Assembly: GCA_944391115.1 (NCBI GenBank)
Contig: CALXSJ010000001.1
Location: 67,169-131,168, forward strand
DNA length: 64,000 bases
DNA from: an uncultured Victivallales bacterium
GTDB lineage: Bacteria; Verrucomicrobiota; Lentisphaeria; Victivallales; UBA1829
Direction of reading: 5' to 3'
The notes under the pieces are model-generated. The model was not told the DNA's origin. It did not search any database and saw only the letters and a list, made by a program, of their open reading frames with translations. Both the position numbers and the translations under genes were made by a program. Of the stretch, positions 53,804-62,281 are shown piece after piece; the first letter of the stretch is position 1, and the number at the start of each line of letters is the position of its first letter.

Positions 53804-54831
53804 GGAAAGTTTTCCTGTTTGCGCTGTTCTGTCTGGCCGGTCTTCTCGCTTCCTGCGGAGGCAGGAATGTGCTGTACATCTACAACTGGGGCGATTATAT
53901 TTCGCCCGAGGTCGTAAAAAAGTTCGAGAAGGAGTTCAACTGCCGCGTCGCTCTGGATTTCTTCGATTCGAACGAGTCGATGTATGCCAAGCTCAAGGCC
54001 GGGGGAGGGGGGTATGATCTGATCGTGCCGTCCACTTATATGACGGACATGATGCACGATCAGAAGATGCTGCGCGAGCTGGATAAAAGCCGTCTTCCAA
54101 ATCTGAAATACATTGATCCGGACTATCTGGCGAAAGTGCGCGATTCGGAGATGAAATACTCCGTGCCGTATCTGGTCAGTTTCACAGGGATCGGCTACAA
54201 CAAAAAGAAGGTACGGAATTTCGAGCCATCCTGGCGCATGTTCGAGCGGGAGGACATCAGGGGCCGCTGCGTGCTCCTGAATGATCCGCGTCAGGCGATC
54301 GGCGCCGCGCTGATTACGCTCGGATTCGATCCGAACACCCGGAACCCGGAGGAGATTTCCAGGGCGGCGGACCTGGTGATCCAGTGGCGGAAGAATATTG
54401 CCAAGTTCGATGTGGACGAAGCGAAGCGGAGTCTGATCTCCGGCGAGTTCTGGCTGATTCAGACTTACAGCGGGGATATGCTGCAGGCGCTGGACGAAAA
54501 CGAGGACATCGAGTTCGTTTTTCCGAAGGAGGGATATATTTTCACGGCGGATACCTTCGTGATTCCCTCCGACGCGTCCAATGTCGATCTGGCGTATGCC
54601 TTCATCAACTTCATGCACCGTCCGGAAATCGCGGCGGAGAATATGAAATTCGTGAAATACCGCTGTCCGAACACGGAAGCGCTCAAGCTTCTTCCGGAAG
54701 ATCTGAAGAACAGATCCAGCATCAGTCCTTCGAAAGCGCAGTGGAACGCCGCGCGCCCGACCCTCGATCTCGGCGCCGATACACGGCTCTACAATGCGGC
54801 GTGGGACAGAATCAAAAGCGGCGGAAACTGA
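53800..54831 (+). CDS. potD: Polyamine-binding lipoprotein (PotD)
   Basis: A 343-residue substrate-binding protein with a lipoprotein signal (VFLFALFCLAGLLASCGG, Cys18). The mature start VLYIYNWGDYISPEVVKKFE is the PotD/PotF hallmark (WGDYI); later come the ligand region YDLIVPSTYMTDM and the Asp/Trp-rich site. It captures spermidine or putrescine in the periplasm and hands it to PotBC. Last gene of the operon, ended by a terminator 59 bases on. Confidence 0.94.
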   Translation: MRKVFLFALFCLAGLLASCGGRNVLYIYNWGDYISPEVVKKFEKEFNCRVALDFFDSNESMYAKLKAGGGGYDLIVPSTYMTDMMHDQKMLRELDKSRLPNLKYIDPDYLAKVRDSEMKYSVPYLVSFTGIGYNKKKVRNFEPSWRMFEREDIRGRCVLLNDPRQAIGAALITLGFDPNTRNPEEISRAADLVIQWRKNIAKFDVDEAKRSLISGEFWLIQTYSGDMLQALDENEDIEFVFPKEGYIFTADTFVIPSDASNVDLAYAFINFMHRPEIAAENMKFVKYRCPNTEALKLLPEDLKNRSSISPSKAQWNAARPTLDLGADTRLYNAAWDRIKSGGN

Positions 54832-54889
54832 ATCCGGCGTCCGGCGCGGCGGCAATTTCCCGCCGATACGGCGGACTGCGGAAAAATAT

Positions 54890-54929
54890 GGAGGATTTCC
54901 AGGACGGTATGAGGTCCCGGAAATCCTCC
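54890..54929. terminator. Terminator between convergent pot operon and deacetylase gene
   Basis: GGAGGATTTCC (54890-54900) with GGAAATCCTCC (54919-54929). Within the 18-base loop, GGAC..GTCC can pair further. It can serve both strands; a short T-rich tract follows on the plus side. Confidence 0.75.
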
Positions 54930-54947
54930 GCAGTATTTTCAGACTGT

Positions 54948-55826
54948 TCAGTCAAGACAGCCGGAGGCTGTCGTGAAGACGGAGCCCGCCGCCTTCAGTT
55001 TTTCAATCAGCAGATCCAGCTGTTCCACGGCATAAGGCCCGCAGTTCTTCACGATGAAGGGATCCGGCAGGACCGCGCCTTCGCCGGAGTGGATCAGGCC
55101 TTCCGGCATGGGCCAGAATTCCCACGGATGCATGTAGAAGCAGAGGAAGGGATCCACCTTTTTCTGTTCGCAGAACTTCACATAGCCGTTGATGTGCTCC
55201 ATGACCGCGTCGGCGGACTCGGTGCGCCAGAGCGGCCACTGGTCCATGTCGCGACCGTACTGATCCTTGGATTCCATGGAGAGGTCCGCGAAGTTCGGCA
55301 GTTCAATGATTTTCATGTCGCCTTCCTTCGTCCAGTCGTCCTTCGATGGATGGTAGGGCGTAAGGCGTTCGCGGTAGAAATACATCGGATAGGTGGCGTC
55401 GGACTTGTAGCCGAGGCGTTCCAGCGCGTTGACGACGGTCGTGGACCCCCAGAGACGCGGGCAGCGCCATGCGGTCGGATGCACGCCAGCGACTTCCTCC
55501 ACCCATTTCGTGGCAAGCTCGATGCGGTGCTCGACCTCTTCGGGAAGCAGCGGCATCATGCCGGGGATTTCAAAGAGCGGATCGCCGATCGTTTCATGGA
55601 ACAGCGTATGGCAGCCGATTTCGTGTCCGGCGTCGCGCACCATGTGAACGATTTCCGGATTCTTTTTGGCCGCATCGCCGGTAAAGAAGAACGTTGCCTT
55701 GATGTCATGTTTTCTGAGCAGATCGAGAATCAGCGGCGTTCCGTGCTTGAAACCTTCATAGAACGAGGTCCAGCTTCCGATGTCGGTTTCCATGTCGAAA
55801 CCGAAGACTGTTTTGATTTTGTTCAT
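54948..55826 (-). CDS. Polysaccharide deacetylase family protein (NodB-like)
   Basis: A 292-residue cytoplasmic CE4-type enzyme. It begins TVFGFDMETDIGSW (the FDxE/D metal and base region, about 7-20), then IKATFFFTGDAAKKNP (about 42-57), and the metal motif GHEIGCHTLFHETIG (about 67-81; HTxxH). The C-terminal region has FYMHPWEFWPMPEG with the second conserved His. No signal peptide, so the substrate is intracellular or the enzyme acts on a small N-acyl compound; PuuE-type allantoinase-like relatives have this form. It overlaps the upstream gene by four bases (ATGA), so the two work in one pathway. Confidence 0.88.
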   Translation of the reverse strand: MNKIKTVFGFDMETDIGSWTSFYEGFKHGTPLILDLLRKHDIKATFFFTGDAAKKNPEIVHMVRDAGHEIGCHTLFHETIGDPLFEIPGMMPLLPEEVEHRIELATKWVEEVAGVHPTAWRCPRLWGSTTVVNALERLGYKSDATYPMYFYRERLTPYHPSKDDWTKEGDMKIIELPNFADLSMESKDQYGRDMDQWPLWRTESADAVMEHINGYVKFCEQKKVDPFLCFYMHPWEFWPMPEGLIHSGEGAVLPDPFIVKNCGPYAVEQLDLLIEKLKAAGSVFTTASGCLD

Positions 55827-56845
55827 TTTATGATCTCCTTGGAATTGATGTTATACTCTTTTTCCAGCAGTTCGGCGAGATTTTCCTTCGGTCCCTTGAA
55901 AATGAAGGTGTCGGAAACAACCGTGGAATGGTCGAATCTGCCGTCTTTTTCAATCATCGGACCGATGGTTTCCAGTTCAAAGAAATTCAGGCTTGCGCCG
56001 TTGAAAATGCTGAAGAGATCCTCGGTCGAGAACGGACCGTTCTTCTGTTCGTTGTCGGCGATGTTGATGTACTTTCCCGCACATGGTTTTGTCTTCCGGA
56101 TGATGAGGATTTCCCGGGCCGGATCATATGCGCCGATCAGCTCCGGGCGGCATTCCCGGCGGATTCCGATCTGAAGCCGGTCCGGGCCGCCGAGACGGAA
56201 AATGAACAGATTTCCGGAAAATGAAATGCGGGAAAGGGGATCGCCGTAGAAATCGTCGTTGATGACTTTTGAAACGTCGTCGTAGTCGAATTTTCCGAAT
56301 GCGACGATTCCTTCCGCTCCGGGAAACTGCTCAAGCGTCCAGGCGTTCAGGAGAACATCCTTTACCGGATAATCGTTCCGCGCGGCAAAGGTGTCTGTCG
56401 TGGTGTAGGAGACCCCTTTCACAAGACAGCTCCGCGCGAGCGCGGAAATGTCGTTTGCGCGGACTTCGCGGCGGTATTCGAGCTCGACATTGATTCCCTT
56501 TGCATTGATGAGCGCGATGTTTTTGACCATGACGGCATCCGTTCCGGAAAGCATGGTCAGTTCGGGGCAGACCTTGTTGATGCCGTCCTGCACCGTCCAC
56601 TCCCCGTGCGGATAATTGAATGCGTATGCGCCGCCCTCGGGAGCGGGCCACAGGGAATTCCCTCCGATATTGTTGAAGTCGTCGGAGGGGTTCGCCGCCA
56701 TTGCGAAATCCAGTTTGTGGATCAGCGTGTCCCCGATCGAGCAGAAGATGCGCCCCTGCAGACCCGGCGAAAGATATACGGTGCCGTCGGCGCTCCTGAG
56801 GCCTTTGACGTTCACATCCACTTTTCTGATTTTTTCCGTAAGCAT
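55823..56845 (-). CDS. Unknown protein, possibly galactose-mutarotase-like fold
   Basis: A 340-residue soluble, beta-rich protein. It has GGNSLWPAPEGGAYAFNYPH (about 61-80), ELEYRREVRANDISALARSC and HSTVVSDTFIFKGPKENLAE near the end. The G-x-WPAPE-x-GG type of block is familiar from DUF6786-like proteins of carbohydrate-active gene sets, whose fold is thought to be mutarotase-like, but I hold this loosely. ATG 56845 has GGGAG seven bases upstream. It is the first gene of a two-gene operon with the deacetylase, so a sugar substrate is likely. Confidence 0.65.
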   Translation of the reverse strand: MLTEKIRKVDVNVKGLRSADGTVYLSPGLQGRIFCSIGDTLIHKLDFAMAANPSDDFNNIGGNSLWPAPEGGAYAFNYPHGEWTVQDGINKVCPELTMLSGTDAVMVKNIALINAKGINVELEYRREVRANDISALARSCLVKGVSYTTTDTFAARNDYPVKDVLLNAWTLEQFPGAEGIVAFGKFDYDDVSKVINDDFYGDPLSRISFSGNLFIFRLGGPDRLQIGIRRECRPELIGAYDPAREILIIRKTKPCAGKYINIADNEQKNGPFSTEDLFSIFNGASLNFFELETIGPMIEKDGRFDHSTVVSDTFIFKGPKENLAELLEKEYNINSKEIIK

Positions 56846-57094
56846 GGTATTTCTCCCTTTTTTGCGTCCGTCATGGGTGAATATATGCCGGGGCAAGAAT
56901 CGAATCAAGCTGTTTTTTCCGAAAAAAAACGAATGATTTTCATCTGCTCCATGGAATATAGCGGGAGCGCTATACCGCTATATTTTCCATGTCTGATGGA
57001 ACAAGATGACAGAATGAAAAGGAAAAACGGGCCGGCCGATCTGTCCGGACGTGTTTCCGCGCGCGGCAAGAAGGCGGCGTACGTGGCAGAAAAA

Positions 57095-58024
57095 TCACCG
57101 CTTTTCCGCAACGGCGGAAAGAAGCGCGTAGCAGGTCTGCATGCAAGGCACTTTGAGGCGATGCTTTTCGGCAAGACGGCAGACATTTCCGAGAATTGCC
57201 TCGACCTCCATGCGCCTCCCCGCTTCAAAATCGACCAGCATGCTGGTTTTGTAAGGCGGGAAATTGCGGGTGAACTCCACATTCCGCTCGACCAGTGATT
57301 CCGGAAGATCGACTCCTTCCGCGGCGGCGACAAGCCGGACCTCCTCCATCAGCGCCCGGGTCAGGGCCTCCAGCGGCCCGCGGTCCGTCATCCGGCTGGT
57401 GTCCAGTCCGCCGCCGAGAACCGAGACCGGATTGTAGGGCAGGTTCCAGAGCAGTTTGCTCCAGCGGAACCAGGCGATATTCTCCACAAACGCGGCCTGG
57501 ACGCCGATGGTTTCGGAAAAGAGCGCTTCGAGACGGCGCCCCGCCGCGGATTCTCCACCCCCGAAGCGGCCGAATTTCAGCTCGGACGCACCTTTCTGCT
57601 GCACTGTTCCCGGTTTCAGGCGGGTTGCTCCGATATAGGCAATTGAACTCAGAATCTCATGATCCGGAAACGCCGCCGCAAGTTTGTCCTCGATCCCGAT
57701 CCCGTTCTGGATCAGCACCAGAACGGCGGCCGGATTTTTCATCGCGCCGCGAAGCATGGACGCCTCGTCGGTTTCAGGGAAAAACTTTGCGGTCAGGAAC
57801 ACGTAATCCGCCAGATCCGGATATTCCTCGGCGGAACGGTAGACGCCATGGGGCTGAAAATGAAAATCGCCTGCCGCGCTGAGGATTTCAAATCCGTTTG
57901 CACGGACCGCTTCATAATCGGAGCGAACGACGACTGAAACTTCCGCTCCCGCCTGGGCGAGGCGGCCTGTGAAATATGCGCCGACCGCTCCGGCGCCGAC
58001 CGTCAGAATCTTCACGTTTTCCAT
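57095..58024 (-). CDS. Ketopantoate reductase-like dehydrogenase (PanE/ApbA family)
   Basis: A 309-residue two-domain enzyme: N-terminal Rossmann fold with LTVGAGAVGAYFTGRLAQAG (about 6-25), the substrate region FLTAKFFPETDEA and VLIQNGIGIEDKLA (about 108-121, catalytic Lys-Asn type), then the helical C-terminal domain KLLWNLPYNPVSVLGGG (about 191-207, with the Lys and Asn of the site) and PPYKTSMLVDFEAGRRMEVE (about 252-271). It would reduce a 2-keto acid with NADPH. PanE of pantothenate synthesis is one family member of many; without panB or panC nearby the substrate is open. ATG 58024 has GAAGGG six bases upstream. Confidence 0.88.
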   Translation of the reverse strand: MENVKILTVGAGAVGAYFTGRLAQAGAEVSVVVRSDYEAVRANGFEILSAAGDFHFQPHGVYRSAEEYPDLADYVFLTAKFFPETDEASMLRGAMKNPAAVLVLIQNGIGIEDKLAAAFPDHEILSSIAYIGATRLKPGTVQQKGASELKFGRFGGGESAAGRRLEALFSETIGVQAAFVENIAWFRWSKLLWNLPYNPVSVLGGGLDTSRMTDRGPLEALTRALMEEVRLVAAAEGVDLPESLVERNVEFTRNFPPYKTSMLVDFEAGRRMEVEAILGNVCRLAEKHRLKVPCMQTCYALLSAVAEKR

Positions 58025-58238
58025 TCTTTTCCCTTCCGTCTTCTTTCCTTCCGTTACAATATCATGATCCGGCGATTTTGCAATGGAAAACAAATGCGGG
58101 AAACGGTTTTTGCGCATGACATGGATTCCCGGAATTCCCCGCCTTCCTCCGCAATTCCCCGGACGGAACGCCAAACGGCATCTTTCATGACTGTGCATTG
58201 GAAACGGAGAAAAGTCAGAGGATTTGCCTGTTTTCCTC

Positions 58239-58267
58239 TTGTATTTGAGACTCTTCCATGGTACAAT
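58239..58267 (+). promoter_or_regulatory. Promoter for the MFS gene
   Basis: TTGTAT (58239-58244), 17-base spacer, TACAAT (58262-58267), about 38 bases of leader before ATG 58312. Confidence 0.65.
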
Positions 58268-58311
58268 TACGCAAATTTTTGCAACCGGCGGAAACAAATT
58301 AAGGTGAAATT

Positions 58312-59547
58312 ATGGCAGGCAGACTCAAATTCGGGCGTTATGACTATGCGGCTTTTCTCTGTTTCATATCTTATGCAATGTGTTCCATCATCATTCCCGT
58401 CTCGCTGGTTCCGATCGCCGGTGATCTGCGGTTTCCGCTGACGGAAGGGGGAATGGGGCTGGGCGGCATTCTGCAGGTCGGGCGCGCCGTTCCGATGGTG
58501 ATCGCGCTGATCTTATGCGGTTTCTTTTCCGGAAGCTGGGGCAAATGCAAATCGCTGGGTTTTGCCATGCTCTGCATGGCGCTCGGCATTCTGCTGGCCG
58601 CGTTTTCGCCGGTCTACGGGATCCTGTTTCTGGCTCTGATGATTGCGGGGTTCGGAGAAGGCATCATTGAAGGGCTTGCGACTCCCTTCGTTCAGGATCT
58701 GCACGAGGACGAGCCGGGGCGTTACATCAATTTCACCCATTCCTTCTGGTCCGTGGGAGTGGTTTCCGTCGTGCTGATTGCGGGCGCCCTTCTTGCAAAC
58801 GGTGTGAACTGGCGCTTTCTCGTGGGCGCCTGCGGAATTCTCGGGCTGCTTCCGGCCCTTCTGCTTCTGTTCCCGAGCCGGAAACATCCTTACCCGGAGT
58901 GCGGCGAAATCAAAAGCTGGGCGGCTGTCTGCGGGGACTTCTGGAAAATTGTCCGGATTCCGCGTTTCTGGCTGTTTTTTGCGGCGATGTTCTTTGCCGG
59001 AGGAGGCGAGTTCTGCCTGACGTTCTGGTGCGCCAGCTTCATTCAGGTCGAATACGCCGCATCCGCCTGGGCCGCCGGAATCGGGACCGCGTGCTTTGCC
59101 GGAGGCATGATTGTCGGGCGCATGGGCGGCGGAATCCTGATCCGCCAGAAAAAACTGAAGGAGTTCCTGGTTTACACCGCTCTGGCGGCGACCGCAATCA
59201 GTCTCTTTTTCCCGTTTCTGGAATCGCTTTCGATGCTGTTTGTTCTCCTCTTTTTCACAGGGATTGCAACCGGGCCGTTCTGGCCGAGCGTCCAGAGTTA
59301 CTGCAGCACGCGGATGACGGTTGACAATACCATGCTTTTCATTCTCCTCTCCGCCGCAGGCATTCCCGGATGCGGATTTTTTACCGCGCTCATGGGGATT
59401 CTCGGCGATTTCTGCGGTCTGCGCCATTCCTTCTTTCTGGTGCCGTTCTGCTTTCTGGTTCTTGCCGCCTTGATCGGCATTGACTGGTACCGGAGCCGGT
59501 CCGAAATTGTAAGGCGCGCCAGGCGAATGAAAGCGGAGAATTCCTGA
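58312..59547 (+). CDS. MFS transporter (fucose-permease-like group)
   Basis: A 411-residue carrier with twelve membrane helices in two six-helix halves: FLCFISYAMCSIIIPVSLVP first, then the loop after TM2 and the middle loop around residues 195-215 (LFPSRKHPYPECGEIKSW). TM4-5 carry GFGEGIIEGLATPFVQDLHE (about 119-138), like the sugar permease subgroup. It probably imports a sugar or sugar acid by proton symport. Single gene with its own promoter, divergent from the PanE-like gene. Confidence 0.9.
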   Translation: MAGRLKFGRYDYAAFLCFISYAMCSIIIPVSLVPIAGDLRFPLTEGGMGLGGILQVGRAVPMVIALILCGFFSGSWGKCKSLGFAMLCMALGILLAAFSPVYGILFLALMIAGFGEGIIEGLATPFVQDLHEDEPGRYINFTHSFWSVGVVSVVLIAGALLANGVNWRFLVGACGILGLLPALLLLFPSRKHPYPECGEIKSWAAVCGDFWKIVRIPRFWLFFAAMFFAGGGEFCLTFWCASFIQVEYAASAWAAGIGTACFAGGMIVGRMGGGILIRQKKLKEFLVYTALAATAISLFFPFLESLSMLFVLLFFTGIATGPFWPSVQSYCSTRMTVDNTMLFILLSAAGIPGCGFFTALMGILGDFCGLRHSFFLVPFCFLVLAALIGIDWYRSRSEIVRRARRMKAENS

Positions 59548-59635
59548 CGGAAACTCCCCCCGCGGGAATGCATGAGCGGGCCGCAAGGCTCTTTCCCGGC
59601 ACGGCTGTCGGCTGCATTTCCCCCGCTTCTCCCGG

Positions 59636-60577
59636 TCAGGGCAGATAATTCGCGCACCATTCCCGGACAAAATGCCGGTTCTGCCGTTCCGTCCGATCTC
59701 CAACCGTTTCCTGGAAGGGATGCGCCGCGGCATGTCCGTCGGCAAACAGATAGTTCGAGGCGTTGATGTGTCTTGCTGCGGCGAGATGGTCCTCCCATTC
59801 CGAAACGGCGCACATGCTGTGGTAGCACTGATGCTCATAGGCGTTTCCTTCCGCATCCTCCCCGCGTTCGGAAAGCAGAATGTAGAATGAAGTCTGTTTC
59901 AGGGTATCGCGTTTGCGTCCGAATGTGAACATGGCGTTGATCAGATAGCTCTGAACCGCATCGTGCATGTGTTCCTCATGGCGGTATCCCTCCCGGAAAG
60001 CGGGATCCGCCCTGCATTTCAGATAGACCGTCCTGTAGTTGTAATTCAGAATCAGCGGTGTGTACCATTGCTGCTCGTCATGGGCATGTCCGGAGGTTTC
60101 ATCTTCCTCCGAATGGGTTTCCGCAGCGGATGCCGTTGCGAAGGATCCCGTGTGAATCTGAGGAAACACGCCGTTATGGTCGTCCGCATAGAAATTGAGC
60201 GCAATAGCCGTTTGTTTGTGATTGTTCAGGCAGGCGATTGCGTGCGCCTTGTCTCTTGCCCGGTTCAAGGCCGGAAGAAGCATTCCCGCCAGAATCGCGA
60301 TGATCGCAATCACGATGAGGAGTTCGATCAGCGTGAATGAATTCCCGTTTCGGAGCGCCTGCCCGGGATGCCGTCCCGGCGGCAGCGGAGACCTGTCCGG
60401 ATTCCGGGATGTTCTTCTGTTTGAGAGACTTGTCTTCGGATAAGCGGGGATGTGTGCATGGAGAAAAAAATCCTGCAATCCCGGAGGGCAGGCAAAAACT
60501 TTCTGGAAATGACAAAAAACAGCGTTCATGAAAATGCTTTCTGAAAAAAACGATGGAAAGAGCGCGGATTTTTCCAT
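59636..60577 (-). CDS. Prepilin-type N-terminal methylation protein (H-x9-DG family)
   Basis: The protein carries [19 protein letters not shown] with Glu at +5 after the prepilin peptidase site, then [20 protein letters not shown] and later [14 protein letters not shown], the H-x9-DG motif. Such secreted pseudopilin-like proteins occur in very high numbers in Lentisphaerota and Planctomycetota; their role is unproven. The residue before the cleavage site is Ser, where Gly is usual. The leader before it is some 80 residues long (start 60577; ATG 60529 is an alternative), whereas 5-10 is normal, and neither start has a good ribosome site. The true start is uncertain. Confidence 0.82.
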   Translation of the reverse strand: MEKSALFPSFFSESIFMNAVFCHFQKVFACPPGLQDFFLHAHIPAYPKTSLSNRRTSRNPDRSPLPPGRHPGQALRNGNSFTLIELLIVIAIIAILAGMLLPALNRARDKAHAIACLNNHKQTAIALNFYADDHNGVFPQIHTGSFATASAAETHSEEDETSGHAHDEQQWYTPLILNYNYRTVYLKCRADPAFREGYRHEEHMHDAVQSYLINAMFTFGRKRDTLKQTSFYILLSERGEDAEGNAYEHQCYHSMCAVSEWEDHLAAARHINASNYLFADGHAAAHPFQETVGDRTERQNRHFVREWCANYLP

Positions 60578-60646
60578 CCCGGAATTCCAGGAAGGAAAAA
60601 TGCGGAAGAAACGATGCCGTTTCCGGCGGTTTCCGGCCGGTGTGTT

Positions 60647-60958
60647 TCAGCAGGCGGGCGGTGCGCGCGGGGCATGTTCTCCGGGCAGGGCCGTCGTTGC
60701 GCATTGTTCCGGAAGCTCGATTCTTCCGGGAGGCAGGCCGTGCGGCAGTGCGAAATGAAGCGGCGGCATCTCGTCGGATTGCAGCAGCCCTGTGCAGACG
60801 ACGCATGGGATTTGCGTCTGTACCGGCCGGGAGAGTTCCTGGGTGTCATGATGCGTGCATGCATGGTGAAGCAGCGGATGCCAGACGCCGCTGAAGGCAA
60901 GCAGCAGAACCGCCCCGAACAGGGTGCAGAAAGATGTTGTCAGACGTTTTTGCTTCAT
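60647..60958 (-). CDS. Small secreted Cys/His-rich protein
   Basis: A 103-residue protein with a signal peptide (LTTSFCTLFGAVLLLAFSGV) followed by WHPLLHHACTHHDTQ and CVVCTGLLQ, then a Pro-rich tail. The spaced His and Cys would suit binding of copper, zinc or another metal, as in DUF2946-like periplasmic proteins. No ribosome site stands before ATG 60958, but TATAAT lies only three bases upstream, so the mRNA may be nearly leaderless. It lies 69 bases beyond the start of the prepilin-like gene on the same strand. Moderate support. Confidence 0.5.
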   Translation of the reverse strand: MKQKRLTTSFCTLFGAVLLLAFSGVWHPLLHHACTHHDTQELSRPVQTQIPCVVCTGLLQSDEMPPLHFALPHGLPPGRIELPEQCATTALPGEHAPRAPPAC

Positions 60959-61047
60959 GGTATTATAAAGTAATACCGGAAAGCCGGAATGCAATCCCTG
61001 TTTCCGGGAAAAAACGGTTTTTATTCAAAAAAATTTAGGTTAATACC

Positions 61048-61138
61048 GCGATGCTCTGCATCGCCAAAAATTGCTTCGTGCAGGACTCTCAGTCCTGCCG
61101 CGGTCCAGCTGCGTAAGCTGGTCGCCGGAGGCGAAATC
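61048..61138 (+). repeat. Multi-hairpin interspersed repeat, class A, copy 3
   Basis: GCGATGC-TCT-GCATCGC (61048-61064), GCAGGACT-CTC-AGTCCTGC (61080-61098), CCAGCT-GCGTA-AGCTGG (61105-61121) and TCGCC-GGA-GGCGA (61122-61134) then AATC. A further inverted repeat TACCGCG..CGCGGTA (61144-61168) follows at once. This is the fullest class A copy. Confidence 0.92.
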
Positions 61139-61205
61139 CCCAATACCGCGCATGCTTGCATCGCGGTAATTTATTAAAAAAAATCAGGAGAATCGTATGA
61201 AGCCC

Positions 61206-61280
61206 CGCATCGCCAAAACGGCTTCGTGCTCTCCTTTCAGTTCTGCTGCGGTCCAGCTGGCCGCCGGAGGCGGAATTCCC
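61206..61280 (+). repeat. Multi-hairpin interspersed repeat, class A, copy 4 (degraded)
   Basis: Begins GCATCGCCAAAACGGCTTCG, keeps CTTTCAGTTCTGCTGCGGTC, then CCAGCTGG with the loop lost, then CCGCC-GGA-GGCGG. It lies some 70 bases after copy 3 in the same orientation and looks like a decayed tandem neighbour. Confidence 0.8.
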
Positions 61281-61428
61281 GGTCCGCCGTTTACTCCGCA
61301 CCGGGACAGTTCATTCGGGGCAGAATTTCCGGAGTTCCGTCCCGGCTCCGGAAATTCTGTTTTTCTGCGGCTTTGTGCGGAGAGGGGACGGTAATCCGTT
61401 TGCGTTTTGCCCCGGCAGGCGGACCGGA

Positions 61429-62043
61429 TCAGCGGAGATACGGATTGTTCCGCCTTTCAAAGCCGATTGTGCTCGGCGCTCCGTGTCCGGGATAAATTTC
61501 CAGGGAGTCCGGAAGCGCCATCAGTTCGCCGGAGATGGACGCAAGCAGAAGTGCGGAATCGCCGCCCGGAAGATCCGTGCGTCCGACGGAGGCGCGGAAC
61601 AGCGTGTCTCCGGTAAACAATGCGTTGTATTCCGGGAAGTGATAACAGACTCCGCCCGGCGTATGTCCCGGGGTATGGAGAATCTTGAAATCGGAAGTCC
61701 GCGGGGGCCATTCCGAAGGAACCGGCAGGTTTTCCGCGGCAGGCAGGAACGGGGGGAAACAATTTGCCGGGCTGGCGTACATCGCGCTGTCCGCCGGATC
61801 AATGTAGAGTTCCGTGATGCCCAGGCGCGCGGCGATTTCTCCCGCCGCTCCGATGTGGTCCGCATGGCAATGCGTCAGAAGAATCACAGCCTTTTCAAAC
61901 GGGAAGGTGGAAGCTTCCGCAAGGATGTCCTGTGCGTCGCCGCCGGGATCGATGATGTAGAGAGTCTTTTGATCCGGCGATGGAACCAGATAACAGTTCA
62001 CTTCAAATGCTCCGACGACAACTGTGCCAAACGCTTTTTTCAT
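61429..62043 (-). CDS. MBL-fold hydrolase, glyoxalase-II-like
   Basis: A 204-residue metallo-hydrolase of the GloB/YcbL type: NCYLVPSPDQKTLYIIDPGG (about 16-35), zinc motif THCHADHIGAAGEIA (about 57-71), LHTPGHTPGGVCYHFP (about 118-133, third His), FTGDTLFRASVGRTDLPGGD (about 140-159, bridging Asp) and IYPGHGAPSTIGFER near the end. It would split S-acyl thiols such as S-lactoyl adducts. Monocistronic; promoter region lies in the A/T-rich spacer near 62100-62200. Confidence 0.92.
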   Translation of the reverse strand: MKKAFGTVVVGAFEVNCYLVPSPDQKTLYIIDPGGDAQDILAEASTFPFEKAVILLTHCHADHIGAAGEIAARLGITELYIDPADSAMYASPANCFPPFLPAAENLPVPSEWPPRTSDFKILHTPGHTPGGVCYHFPEYNALFTGDTLFRASVGRTDLPGGDSALLLASISGELMALPDSLEIYPGHGAPSTIGFERRNNPYLR

Positions 62044-62190
62044 GGGATCGTCCTTTCTCCGGGATGTTTGCCGGCGTAATATAACGCCGTTCCGCGGAAG
62101 GGAAAAGGGAAAATCGGTTTTTCCGCGTTTTTTTCAAGGGAATTGGTCTCTCCGTTCCGTCAAAAAAATGATGTTTTTTTATTTCAGCGC

Positions 62191-62255
62191 TTGAATTATT
62201 ATATTAATGATGATATCTTTTTATATTCTTGGAACAAATCTTCATTATTAATGAA
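62191..62255 (+). promoter_or_regulatory. Promoter and likely operator of the IclR-family gene
   Basis: TTGAAT (62191-62196), 17-base spacer, TATCTT (62214-62219) give a start near 62226. Just downstream lies a perfect inverted repeat TTCATTA-T-TAATGAA (62241-62255), between the start point and ATG 62282, in the position of an autorepression operator. Confidence 0.55.
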
Positions 62256-62281
62256 ATTTTATATTGAAACAAGGCTGTGAA

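Noticed and set aside
61081-61177. Small protein spelled across the class A repeat
   Set aside because: The same residues appear at each repeat copy only because the DNA is repeated; the structure of the inverted repeats explains the conservation better.
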